A stretch of 60,000 nt of DNA, taken from positions 17,858,001-17,918,000 of the forward strand of contig OU612075.1 of the NCBI GenBank assembly GCA_914767715.1. The letters are read 5' to 3'. The stretch comes from Membranipora membranacea. Its lineage: Eukaryota > Bryozoa > Gymnolaemata > Cheilostomatida > Membraniporidae. Below, one piece after another: positions 25,401 through 59,474 of the stretch (position 1 is the stretch's first letter; every line of letters starts with the position of its first letter). The notes under the pieces are model-generated. The model was not told where the DNA came from, did no database searches, and saw only the letters and a list, made by a program, of their open reading frames with translations. Position numbers and translations under genes: made by a program.

Positions 25401-26709
25401 TTCCTTCTATTGGATTGAATTTGGTGGCTACAGCCCTTGAAAATCTTTCTAAGATGCACACACATCTCTCTGCATATACATTTGCTGACTAATAATTGTA
25501 ACCTGTCTCATTTCAGCCTGCAGTAACATTTACAATCTTGCTCCAATTCCTTTTAAACTGAGCTGAAAATGGATTAAATGGGAATATTTTGGTATTCTAA
25601 GGCAAAATAATGGGATTCCATGGGCAATTATTAAGATTTATCTCCTCCCATTTTTTTTAGATAAAAAGCTGATTTTCTCCCAAACTGGCAGACTGAGAGG
25701 TGTAGAAACCATGACAGAGTATTTAGACGACCTATCTACACATATAAACACTGTCAAATTTTTGCCACAAAGCCGTTCAAATAAACTGAAAGATAACTGT
25801 TGTTGTATTCTGGACTAATAATGGCTGTATCCCTTAAGTTGAAGCAATTTGACTGACACATGGTATAACATGGCTCATTATTTCATTACAGGCAGTGAAG
25901 AGAGATTGGGAGGAGAACGATCATATGTATCACGCATACTACAGAGACTTTCGTCTCTCGGGCGATAAGAAGAGTGAATACTTCATTAAGGTAAAATTGT
26001 CTCCCCTTGTTATTACCAAACCAGTACTGTTTTAATGTGACACGCTCCCTATGTTATATGTTGTATTATGCGGATTTTTATGGATATCCTTTTCTATCTC
26101 CTGATATTCTGAGAAATTATCAGATAGGACTTTCTTTTCTAATGAGCACTGCTGAATCAACATTGTCAGCTCACTGATGGCCTCAGCTTAAATACAAGTA
26201 GTCAGACAGTCAAAATTGAATTCTGCTATCAAAAGCCCCTAGCCTGATTTCATGAAAACAGATTTCTTACTGTAAATTTGTCCCCCTTAACCCCAATTCA
26301 GATAACATATTTCATACAATGCAACGATGATAATTATAGTGTGAAGGGCTGAATCCATTATAGTGTCTCCAAAATCATCTTCATAGCGTAGCCCATGATA
26401 AAGGTTAAGTTCACTCCGTTAAATATATGAGTGTTTGAAAAGAATCAAGCTTCTTTGGAGGGGACAACCTCAAAAAACTTAAAATGATTAGCCATAAGAA
26501 AGAAAGCGGCTCCCTGCACTATCAAATTGAATCTGAAGCAATAATAGCACATTTAAAAATGTATTAAGTTGACGCCTATTAAATTGTTCATAATAGTCTT
26601 ACTGTCAATTGAATTTTGTGACGTGTTATGATTTTTGTTTTGTTTCCAGGGTTTAGATGAATTACAAGCTTACAATCCTGATGCACCAAAGAGGGAGTCC
26701 CAAGTGTGA
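22444..26709 (+). CDS. NDUFA1: NADH dehydrogenase (ubiquinone) 1 alpha subcomplex subunit 1 (MWFE)
   Basis: Small accessory subunit of mitochondrial complex I, anchored in the inner membrane by one N-terminal helix. Exons 22444-22545, 25892-25990 and 26650-26709 join to 86 aa. It starts MWYEILPALGVVG, matching the family's MWFEILP start that doubles as the membrane anchor. The body KRDWEENDHMYHAYYRDFRL then DKKSEYFIKGLDEL follows the family's W...RD.R.SG...Y...GL pattern. Vertebrate proteins are about 70 aa; this one carries about 16 extra C-terminal residues. Intron 1 (3.3 kb) contains a hairpin MITE and a pair of related repeats in opposite orientation. The gene precedes SREBP on the same strand by 1.65 kb. 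Confidence 0.9.
22622..22764. mobile_element. Hairpin MITE in NDUFA1 intron 1
   Basis: Arms of about 60 bases begin and end with CCCTCAATCA and its complement, and share TGATGTTCTTTTTCTGTT. Pairing is roughly 90 percent around a loop of some 20 bases. No protein is encoded, and no clear target duplication was seen. Confidence 0.8.
23393..23575 (+). repeat. Dispersed repeat, copy 1 (NDUFA1 intron 1)
   Basis: It shares blocks such as CACCTCTCAGTCTGCCAGTT and TGTAGATAGGT with the complement of 25660-25830. Block order differs between the copies, suggesting a larger family with internal rearrangement. Confidence 0.5.
23700..23790. repeat. TA-rich tandem repeat
   Basis: Repeated TATATACTGTA-type units of about 14-20 bases. 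Low-complexity sequence in NDUFA1 intron 1. Confidence 0.6.
25660..25830 (-). repeat. Dispersed repeat, copy 2, inverted relative to copy 1
   Basis: The reverse complement shares AGTCCAGAAT, GTGTAGATAGGT and ACCTCTCAGTCTGCCAGTT with 23393-23575. The two copies could pair in the NDUFA1 pre-mRNA. Confidence 0.5.
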
Positions 26710-28359
26710 GAGAGAAGCTGTGTGCCAATAGATAGATAATTTTTTCCATTATTTAATGCTCTTTGTTGTGAAAGTTTTCTGATCTGAATTAGAGCACTCT
26801 GCTACTAAGTAGTTCATGGCAGTGAAGTTATCATAAAAGTGAATAAAACTTTCATATTTACATTGTGCAAGTGTATCGTTTGTTTTCTTTCCCTTATTTA
26901 ATGTGACAAACTGGAACTGAACTACAGCATTATGCACATAATGTACATGGTCCATCTATCGTCGCTGGATTGCCAAACAAAATCAAGATCACCAGAAAAT
27001 ACAACTTGCTTGCTCATGTGTATCGCAATCCCTTAGGAGCCAGATTCACATCCATGACGTGAATGAGAAAGAGGAACTGTACTTTTTCTTAAAGAACTTA
27101 TATTCCAAATGAATAATGCTGGCATAATGACTAACTCAACGTTTCATGAAAGTATTTGTTAGGGATCTTTTAAATCTGATATTTTGGTCACAATGAAAGT
27201 CTTAAATTTTGTCTCTCCTAGACCGAAAACTGCGGAAAATAAAATAGCATCAACAGACCCCAGTAGTCAGTAAACTGCAGCAGGATGCAACCCAAGGATC
27301 CCCAACACTTGGACCTTTTAGAGGGCAAGTGCTCTGAGTCTGACTGATTGAACTACCTCCTACTCATTTCAACCAACCAGCATCATGGTCATGTTGTGTC
27401 ATTTTTCACCATGAGATTTCAACAGTTATACTGGTATTGAAAATAAAAGTTAAACCAGTCTGCATGGTAAACTATGGCTGTTATTAAAACGCCCGCCATT
27501 CCATCGGGGCAGTCAAGATGCAGACATAAAAGGTCAAATTCGTTGTGACTTTCTTTTGATCTTGATATTGTAAATACTCTATTTCTCGTAGCATGATTCT
27601 GAACTCAGCTCTCCAATTCTGGCTGCAACCCAATCTAATCAACCAATCATGGCATCTGATAAGCATATCAAGTGCACTGAGTGTTATATCTCTGACATGG
27701 TTATTGGGCCCATCAAGTCATCATAAAATCTCTGCCGTGCTCCTGTTCACATAAAATGATGATTAGGGATTTAGTTATATGAAGGAGAAATGCTATAATG
27801 CACTGTTTTGTGTTTGTACACCCATAATATAATTCATTCATAAGTGCAATCAGGATCACCCCTTTGTTTATTCATAGAAAACTTACTGGAATACTGGTAA
27901 AATGTCATGTTGTATGCACATGCTGTAAATGCTGTGTTTATATTTATGTATTTTGATGTTGATTGATTGGTCAGTGCTTAAGCCAATAGGGATGCTGTAT
28001 TTTCTCCTTTGACCAATCATGTGTTAAAAGATGTTTTAGTCTATGAAGTAGTATTGATTTATATTCAGATATAATCATACCTAATACGACAAATCAAAGA
28101 TTAATGAATGAGGTCTAACTCACCCCATAGACTTCTTTCGTGTGATTGGTTGATAGGAATGGCCTGGTTGAAAATTTTACACATTTGTGAGTCATTTATT
28201 CAGTTAAGTTTGTACTTTTTCCTCTCAAGTTTGTTGTGGCACCATAATTCTCTATACACCACTACAGTATACTTGTTTTGACACCCTCTATTGTCAGCAA
28301 GAACACCTTACCATCTATCAACAGAGTATGCATTAATTGGCTAAACAGAAAGAACTACT
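26710..28359. other. NDUFA1 3' flank and SREBP upstream region
   Basis: AATAAA at 26842-26847 fits the NDUFA1 poly(A) signal. The remainder should contain the SREBP promoter and 5' UTR. No other gene or strong repeat was recognised. Confidence 0.4.
26842..26847 (+). terminator. Candidate poly(A) signal of NDUFA1
   Basis: A canonical AATAAA lies about 130 bases after the stop codon. Confidence 0.5.
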
Positions 28360-31300
28360 ATGGAAGACCTTGATGGTGAGTTTTGTTATTATTTATTATA
28401 TATTTTCATCAATCAAACATCACATTAAAATAAAGTAGAAGTGGAGCAAGTTCAATTCATACTTGGAAACTAAACTGTCACTGTGAATGTGAATGCAAAT
28501 TTCACATCTCCCCACTCTACAGCAGCAAAGTATTTTTATGTGCCCAGAAATATTGAGACCGGGCAGGCTCACCAATCAATGATTGATATGTATGTGTGTA
28601 CTGTATGTGTATGTATGGGACAAGATGTGGGGTGAATAGGAAGTGTACAATATAATGTATAGGACATATGTCTCAGCTTATGGTCCAACTGAAATGACTT
28701 AGAACAGAATTATGTGAAGGAGTAGCGACACTAACATAACAGCTCTGGTATCCAGCTTCCTCAAAGACAGGGCACAGCAGTGTGTCAAATATGGTGACCA
28801 GAAATCTAGCTACACAGAGAGTAATGTCGGAGCACCCCAAGGTTCTAAGCTGGGGCCAATACTGTGGCACATCTATTCAAATGACCTTGCAGTACCGGGC
28901 TTTGAACACATTAAATATGCAGACGATGTAACATTCTACACCACAGTTACTTCCAACTTGGAGTCGTCTGCTATTGCTCCTGCTGTATTATATACCCAAA
29001 AATGGGCTGATGAAAATAATATGCTGCTAAACGCTGAGAAGTCAGAGTTGATGAATACTTGCCTAAATTATAAGCAAAACTATAGTGATGATGGTGTGTT
29101 GATGATGCATTGATGCAACCTAATGCTTCCACCAAATTCTTGTGAATTTTTATTGATGATAAACTCTCTTTTAATAAGCATATCGATACATTAGTAACAA
29201 AATGTAACACACGATTGTTTTTAATGCGTAAATTGAAATCCATAGGTCTTGACAGCGATGGCTTGAGGACTTTTTATCTTAGCAACATCCATCCCATTAT
29301 CTGTTATGCCTCGCCTGCATGGTTTTCCCTCATTGGTGACACAAACTGTGAAAGATTAGACCGTCTCCAGCGCTCAGCCTCAAAGATTATACTGCCTGAT
29401 CATGACTGTGAAGATCGGCTAGGGATGTTACGCATTCCCTATCTTTGCAATTTTCTCTTTGATAGCTCATACAGTCAATTCACAAAGATTTTAAACGATG
29501 AATCCCATCCACTTTATAGTCGCTTAAGTTTTAACAGTAACAGAACTTCCTCTCGAGCCAAACAAGTATTCCGTCCAAAACGATGCAGAACCACAAAGAG
29601 GGCTAACAGCTTTTTTAACTATTTTATGACCTATCATGACGATGGTCTTGTGTATCGTACTTAACCGTACCTAACTGCAGTATATCCTTTTAGTTATGTA
29701 TTTTTACTTTTGCAGCTACCAGTTTTTTAATCCACACTTACGTACATTCGATATCATCTCGTATACATGTATATTGAGTACGGCAGAATGTAATACAATA
29801 CAATTACAGCATGCATGGTAGCAGTCGAGTCGCTCAATGCCTCCATGCCTCCGGGAGCCATTCCTTAGGGACCATATAGTTCTCTCATTTTGCAGTTACT
29901 CACTGACTCGTGTCAACTATAAACACATAACTATAAATCATCAATGTTAATATGAACCTTTGTTGTGTTAAAGTGAGTTTTGTTAATATGAAAATGTTCT
30001 TCTTTTCTCAGAAGTGATGAACGGGTCGTCTGCTGGCTTCGATGGCTCGGAAATATTTAACTTCCTTGAGGCAAACCCAAACAATGGAATGGACACCATA
30101 CCACAGGTACAGTATATGATGCACGCAGACATCTAACACAATAATTATACTATATATTATACTTGGTACTGCTCATAGGAGGCTTAGAGCCAGCATGAAG
30201 ATCACAACGATAACATTATATCATCAATAGTCAGCCTGTAATGCACAACTAGCGTAATATAATCACCATACTGAATAATTATTACAGTTGGGTGGTACGG
30301 CTGGCGATTACCTTTCACACGGCAATGATCACTTCCTGAATGGTTATAACAACGAGTCTGTATTAAACACAAGTACCGATGACTTCGACCTTATGAAGTA
30401 TGCTCTGGGAGAATCACAGGATGGCTCAAATTTTCCTGATATGTTTTCGGGGGACTCGGCAATGCAAACCCCACTCAACATGCATCCAAGTGCGCCACAA
30501 CATATTAAGGTATGTGGGATAATAGTTTATGTATATAATTTCTGATGTTTGTCGTTTGTGTCAATTATGATCTGCCCTATTGACGAGGTAAGATGATCTT
30601 TAGGTCTTTTTCTCATCGTCTACACTTGAAATTGAAACCTGCAATAAATTTGACTTTGGCCTGATGCCAACGCTGCATGAACTTTGTTAATTTTAAGACC
30701 TACTTTATTGTCGTATTGTCACTTCAGGTGGAGAGCTTAAGTCCTGGAGCAGTACCAGCTCCTGTTAATCAGGGGCCAACAACTCTACAGATATTACTTC
30801 AGCCCCCTCAAAATGCAGGCAGTGCAAACACTAGTAGTATAGAAAATCTGGGGCCAAGCATTTCACCACAAAACCCGCCTCTACGTCAGCAACAAGGGAA
30901 TGTCTCCTCAACTCACACAGCAATCAGATCACAGCTAATGGTAAGTTATCAAATCCTCTTTGGTAATTCTATGCTCTTTGGACTTCCACAGCTATCAGCT
31001 ATTACATTGGATGTATAGCTGCTCTAGGAAGATTGGATTCTGCGTAAAGCTATATGTGGTCTACCACTGTCCAATAGATTGTCCAATTAAAGGATCCTTC
31101 ATTATGTGTAATCATAACTTATTTCCTCTAATATTAATTGCTTCCTATTTTTCAGCGTGGAACTCAACCAGCTACACAACAACATACAATACAACAACAA
31201 TCAGCAACAAGCGATCTACAGCAACCGGGCACAGCAGCCACTGACAATAGTAATGTGAATGTAGGACAGCTAAGTATTGATCAGTTAAAACAAATCTTAT

Positions 31301-34300
31301 TACAAACATTACCTACCGCTGTTAGCAATCAGACTAAACCTGATGTTGCTGTCGTGCAGCAGCATGCTGATCAGCTAAAGTCACGTCAGCCTCAAACTCA
31401 GCATACACAGATAATAGTCAGCACAACTCAGCCTATAAAACCTCAAACTATACCTCATCTCATCACTAAGCCTGGTGAGTTACTAACTCAAGAATTTGCA
31501 TCGTACATTTTATGTGATTTAACATCGATAGATCAGTCTGTCAGATAGTCAGTCAGTTTGGCTCAGTGGTTAGCGTGTCTGCCACTTGACCAGCCGGTTG
31601 TGGGATCAAACCCCGTCCGGGACCGAAAGTCGTTTCGACTTTGACTGATCACACAGTCCCTTCGGATCAGGACTATAAATAATGGAGGTCTTCTGTATGT
31701 ACAACACCATCGTGCATGCAGATTAAAGAACCCTCCTGTATGGTATAGCTCTATACAGGAGGATGCTGTCATCAACCACTGCAGCTCCGGCCTTGTAGCG
31801 CTATGCTTCACGCTGGGTTAAAGCTGTCAGTGGTTGAAAAAGTGGCACTAAGGACTCGGAAACCTAGTTGTCACTATAAACCTCTTCCTATGCCGCACCT
31901 CGGTGGACAGCAACAATATTAATATTAGATGTTATGTCAGCTTTATGTTCTGTGGTTATGTACCGTTTTTTGTACGCAAATATTTGAAGTGTCTTCATCA
32001 TATTTATTCAACTTTTATGAACTTTGATTTGTATTTTTCAGTTCATCAGTTGACTACCCAGGTAGCCAGCGGCACAACAAGACTGCCTTTACAGGTTGTT
32101 GCCTCACCACCACCGGACAAACTGGCAATAAGTCGGATGGCTCCCTACACACCCCCTGAGCCCATCCCTGCACACAGACCAGTAGAAAAGCAGAAAGCTC
32201 ACAACGCTATAGAGAAGCGATACAGAATGAGCATTAATGATAAGATCATAGAATTAAAGAATATGCTTGTGGGTGAAGAAGCCAAGGTAAGCCACTATGT
32301 ACCTCAATCTATATCAACGATCACTTAATGCCTTCCTTTCAGCGGTAAAATTATGTGGCTTTGAGTCATTGGATGGAGGTACCAAGCAGTGAAATGAAAC
32401 TCCGTAATCTTTAAAAGGACACACCGCTCGATGGTCTGCTCCCTAATTTCTCAAGAGATTTAGCTAATATCATGGTATTGTTTATGCTGCTTTTATATGT
32501 TTTGTTTTCTCTTCTGTTGATAGTTGAACAAGTCATCTGTGCTGAAGAAAGCAACAGACCATATACTTCACTTGAGAAACTCAAACTCCAGGCTGAAACA
32601 AGAGAACACAGTGCTCCGAGCAGCCCTCGAGAAACTCAATGTTAGTCCTGATGACTTAGTGAACGCCAGCATTGGTAAGTACTCATCAAAAAAAGTCAAT
32701 TTCCATTAAATTTACAACATGATCCTAGATTTCAAACTGTTGAAGTCAGATTGGAAGGCATTTCCAAGTTTCATTTCATAAATTTGCATATTTTAATTAT
32801 TTTTCCATCTCTTTCATTAGCTGATGGTGGCAGCTCTCCAATGAAGGATGAGCCGTTGACACCGCCCGGCAGCGACCTTGATTCTGGTACAGGTAGCCCA
32901 GCCTCGTCCTCGGGTGAGGAGGATATGGGTACAAACAGTAACAACAACATGACTGGTACTAGTGGTATGGTCGATAGCTCCAGAGTGTTCATGTGTATGT
33001 TCATGTTTGCTGTGCTCTGCTTCAATCCATTCAGGTATGTGATATGATTTGTCTCATCTCTCCATTTTTCTGTGAGAGTGCAATGAAGATTCCGCACCGA
33101 TCCAAGCTGATTTACAAGTTAAGTTGAAACAAAGTAGTATGCGGATGTTGGTGTTGATGATGTTCTTGTTAATGCTGATGTTGTTGAGGATGTTACTCAT
33201 TATTCAGCAGATGTGCGTTTTGCACAGGAAGTTTAATCTCAAGCTCTGAACATTTCATTAATTTTTCAGTTCACTGATGGGTGAGAGCTCCATAGCCGAG
33301 GCAGGTCTAGGGGCAGCAGGTAAGCTGCCAGCTCGATCACTACAAGAGGCAGCCGAGGATTACTCAGCTGAAGGAATATTAGCCTGGATTCTACCGACTG
33401 CTCTTCTCTGGTTGCTTAATGCTGTCATCGTAGCCTTGGTTCTCGCCAGGATTCTTATATTCGGGGAGCCGGTTACCCAGACAAGCAGTAAAGAGTCGGA
33501 TAAATATTATACACACATTCATCAAGCTAACATTGATATCTCAAACGGTGAGTACTTCTTACTTTCTTAGCTTACAATTGTACACCCTTTGGTATTTATG
33601 GCATAGTAATTTTCTTGGGACCGATTCTTAGCTGTATGAATTTTATGCTTTAATTTTGCAATGTGGTTTTACAGGTAACTATGAGTCTGCGGTAGGACAG
33701 TTTGAGGAGTGTTTGTCAGCGTTAGGCCGGCCATTCCCTCACACTAATCTACAGCTATACGCCAGCCTTCTGTGGCAGTCTGTGAGACAGGTCTTACACC
33801 GTATATACATAGCCAGGTTATTCGCTAGACAGGCATCTAAAATCTGTCCTGATGTGTCTAAATCCTCACGCGATGCTGCCACTGTATACTATAAGCTACT
33901 TCAACTGGCTCTTACCAAAAAGGTATGGTGGTTTTCTTTCAAGAAATCTAAATCTATTAATTCCGATGGGTTATCGGTTGGCATCATCTTTAATATTTCC
34001 ACAGCCGATTGGCGGTTTTGTGGCATGGTTTACTATGAGTGTTGCTAATTCTCACAAATTTCACCAAGTTCAAAAAATGTGATGAATTTAACATTTCGGA
34101 GTTGTCTCCCCACTTATGATTTATAACTGCTATCTATACCTTCTTGTACGTTTAGACAAGACTACACACACACATTGTAAATAGACTCATATTGATTTTG
34201 TTACATTTTGTTCATTTAGGTTGAGATGAGTGATAAGCACAAAATAAACCTGGCTCTGTGCTGTCTGAACTTAGCTGAGGCAGGTTACTCTGTGATAGAT

Positions 34301-37134
34301 AAATATCTGCTATGTGAGATATACTCTCTAATAGCTGTCACTGTACGATATCAACTCAAAAACCAGAATAACCCTGTATCGGTAAGTACAACTATAAATT
34401 GTTTATTCAAATGATGTGTGCTTTTTTAACATTTTTATTGCTAGACTGCAATTATCATACTGTCATTTACTGCTGAAGTATATATGCCTGCGATTTATTT
34501 CTTTGTAATAAATGTTTGCTCATATTTTCAGAGGTACATGTTGAGGAAGGCCCTGCGGGTCGGAGCTAGACATGAGATCCCTCCTCATCTACGCTGGATA
34601 TGTAACCAGAATGGACAGGACTACATACTGAACACAGACCTGGTAGATGTACTACCTGAAAGGGAGGCTGACTCCTACTCAAGTAACGACATGTCACATG
34701 ACCCGATCTCCTGCCTCGGTCGAGCTTATCGAGAGAACATTCTGTCCTCAGCTCTCTACAACGTTATGTCACCACCACCAGTCTCACAATCCACAAAAAC
34801 GTAAGTATCTTAATGTTCTTCTTGTTGAATTAAAATATTCATCTCAATTAAAAATCATTTTTGTCTTGGATTCAGCAAGGCTTGCATAGCTAATATTATA
34901 TTTGTCTAGGTTTGATATAGTCTGAGCCACCCAGACCTTAGCAGTCTGAGCCCCCCAGACCTTAGCCCCCGCCCGACAGCCCCCGGCGAGGGATACATTA
35001 TCCCACAGTTTCAATTGATAACTGCAATGTTTTTGAGAACTTTCTTGTCCTTATACCGTTGGTTCTTCAATATACATACTCTTGATCGCTTTAACAGGCG
35101 TGTTACAGCCCAGATGTCGGACTCAACTGATGAGGACACACTCTCAGGAGTGTTGGAACTAACACAGCCTTTGGCTGCTGACTGCGTTGCGCCGTCAGCT
35201 TATGAGTTGCAAGTTGAGGAGAAGACTCGATGGTGGGCCTCATTTATTCTCTCAGCACGACACTGGAACTCTGGAGGATTAGTCTCAACTAAAGACTACA
35301 GTAAACTGATCCTGTCACCTCCCGCTGATATAAAGAACCTTCCTCTAACAAAAGCTCTCATATACGCATACAAGGTGTGAGACCATTAGTTCGTAATCTC
35401 ATTCTCTATTCATGAATTTCATCTGACCCCACCAAACCAGAAAGCTAGTTCAATTGTAGATATCAGAATAACAGAGATTAATTAAATAGTATTCATACCA
35501 GCAGTTTAATATTAAACTGATAATGTACATTTTTGATGTAGTTATCAAATTCTGATCAATTTTGGTTTCAGGCAAGGCATGGATTTTTGGCTGGAAATAA
35601 TTGCTCTCATGCCACTACAAAGCTAATGGAAGCCTCTGGTGATTACTTGTCTCAAAGTTTGACTCGAGCTGATAGCACTGAAGAAGCCGAGAAACTTAGC
35701 GATTACATGACCAAGGTAAGCATTGAACAACCCAAACTCCAAAACAATACAAAAGCTTCCTCAACAGCTATTTAATTAAGTTTTGTATTGCTCAACATTA
35801 CAACTGAAAAAAGAGGGAGCTGGAACGTCACAAGTGGATGGTTGTAGACGATTATGGACGACCGGCAAAATCATACCAAGTTATGAAGATCAACGCAGCA
35901 TACAATCTAATACCAGAGCATAGCGATGGTGCATTGTAGTTGCATTGCAGGTTATCCGATCTATGCAATGTTCCTGCAGTGCAATCATTGCCCTGTCTTC
36001 CAACAAAACAACAACTACACAGATCTACAAGTCATGTGACTGTCAAATCCTGGATGACTCTGCCAAATGTTTTTACCAATGTCAACTTTTTTCCGAATGG
36101 TTCTTGCTCCCATTTTGCCATATTAATACTTTACTGTTTATTCTTGCAGGGATTCCAGCTGCTGGTTTGTGATTGGCTCTTGACTACTCGCTCGGAATTA
36201 TGGGAACAGGAAATGGAAACTGGTGTGGTATCTTCATACCAGAACTTACCTGGGTTCAGACAAGACCTCAATATACTACAAAAACTAGCAGGCCACATGC
36301 CAGGTAAGGCTAATAATGATAAAAGACTTAAAATCCCGAGCTGCCAGCAACAGTAAAACGAATTTATGTATGAGCGAACCGGAAAATTTGAGTAAAAATA
36401 CTATTATACCATTGACACTTACCTTGTGTTTGGAGGAAGATCTCAGCCATAAGTCATGTTCGCTCAAAACTTTACAATTAAATGAATTTGTTGTTGTATT
36501 GCACATTAAAATTGATTGGTTTTGCAATCTAAGCAAGATTAAGAAAGCTTGGCGATTTCAGTATGTAGCCAAAAAGCCTAAAATATTTCACTTGTGCAGT
36601 TCGGTACAAAGACATATTTTTCTCATTATCATTTCAGGTCTGAAAGAAAAAATTCTGCTTCATACAGCAACATATAGAATGATGCTTGGAGCAAATCCTT
36701 CAAAAACACATCTGCTTCTGAAGAGATCCACAGTACAGCAGTCAGATCAGAAAGTAAGTGTTGTTTTTTTATAAATTGAACTAACAAGTTTTTTGTCCCA
36801 CATAACAAACTGACAGCCTGGTCTAATTGGCCAATTTGAGTTTAACAGTACATTACTCCTCACAAGAATTGATGCTCTCTATAAACAAGATGCATTTTGT
36901 TTGAATGATTAATTGGGTTTGTTATTGTAGACATATACACAGGCATCAGCTTACAGAATGGCAGCCAGATACTTGCCATCGAATGTACATGCAAGGCCTG
37001 ACAGCAAAAGATATTTACTCATGGAGGCCGCTAAAGCTTATGAACTTTGTGGTAATAACAACGCTGCTCTAGCCTGCAGAAAACTCGTCAACCAGGCGGA
37101 TATTGGTGCCAAAAATACTGTGATTGCCACCTAA
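28360..37134 (+). CDS. SREBP: Sterol regulatory element-binding protein (membrane-bound bHLH-zip factor)
   Basis: ER-membrane transcription-factor precursor for lipid synthesis genes. Exons: 28360-28375, 30012-30106, 30288-30509, 30728-30940, 31156-31474, 32042-32286, 32524-32674, 32821-33034, 33270-33547, 33675-33922, 34220-34381, 34532-34800, 35098-35374, 35572-35715, 36150-36303, 36638-36753, 36931-37134. Total 1108 aa, close to vertebrate SREBPs. Order: acidic start; Gln-rich region; bHLH from about residue 338 with [10 protein letters not shown] (the SREBP-specific Tyr) and [10 protein letters not shown]; leucine zipper to about 415; helix 1 at about 472-490 (RVFMCMF...FNPFS) with the NP pair known to matter for site-2 cleavage; a lumenal loop of about 35 residues; helix 2 at about 528-551; and a long SCAP-binding C-terminal domain. 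Intron 1 carries a LINE relic and intron 5 a SINE. Confidence 0.95.
28700..29664 (+). pseudogene. Non-LTR retrotransposon reverse-transcriptase relic in SREBP intron 1
   Basis: A 5'-truncated LINE pol fragment. It shows the motif-B stretch [20 protein letters not shown] and the catalytic KYADD motif, then a stop and frame change near 29113. The thumb-like part follows ([30 protein letters not shown]). The 3' tail near 29790-29805 contains repeated AATACA units, as in CR1/jockey-type elements. Its motif B differs from that of the relic at 20812, so it is a different family. The stops and frame change mark it as dead. Confidence 0.85.
31556..31905 (+). mobile_element. tRNA-headed SINE in SREBP intron 5
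   Basis: The head (about 31558-31630) has an A-box-like TGGCTCAGTGGTTAGCG and a B-box-like GGGATCAAACCCC. The body includes an inverted repeat around TCCTGTATGG...CTATACAGGA and the stretch ATTAAAGAACCCT. A polymerase III-type SINE is the best reading; the 3' end is approximate. Confidence 0.65.
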
Positions 37135-37592
37135 ATACATGACCACTACTTTGCAAGCGGTTGATATTTTTTTCTACTAAATTTTATTTGTAATACACTT
37201 ATATATTATTATATAATAATAAATATTATTATATATTATTGTAATAACTCGTTGAGTAATTGCTATGATAGTGAGTATTAATGAGAGCAAGGCTTTACTG
37301 AATTCTTAGATACAATGATCGTGTGGCATAGATGCAAGAAGAAATTGTACACCGAAAATGCCTCAAGTTATAGGGCATTGCACATTACAACGTATTGCTC
37401 CTATAATGATCAGACTGTCCGGATTTGACAAGTCAGCATCAGTATAACCATCAAGGATAGAACATGTAAACAACTTTCAAACTTCATATACATATTAGAA
37501 TATGCCAAGTGTGTTGAGGTCGAAATCTGATCGCTCGATGAGTTCTATTCGATGCAATTATGGCTACTCTAAGGATTTGCCTTCCCTCCCCC
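37135..37592. other. Shared 3' region of SREBP and the glutamate receptor
   Basis: Tail-to-tail spacer of 458 bases. AATAAA on plus at 37218-37223 (84 bases after the SREBP stop) and on minus at 37183-37188 (about 405 bases after the receptor stop) would make the two 3' UTRs overlap. No gene is seen. Confidence 0.5.
37218..37223 (+). terminator. Candidate poly(A) signal of SREBP
   Basis: AATAAA in a TA-rich stretch 84 bases after the stop codon. Confidence 0.45.

Positions 37593-59474
<21,882 letters not shown>

Noticed and set aside
36316-36774. 152-codon plus-strand frame as a separate gene
   Set aside because: It is the open intron 15 of SREBP running into exon 16; the exon part explains the protein-like end.
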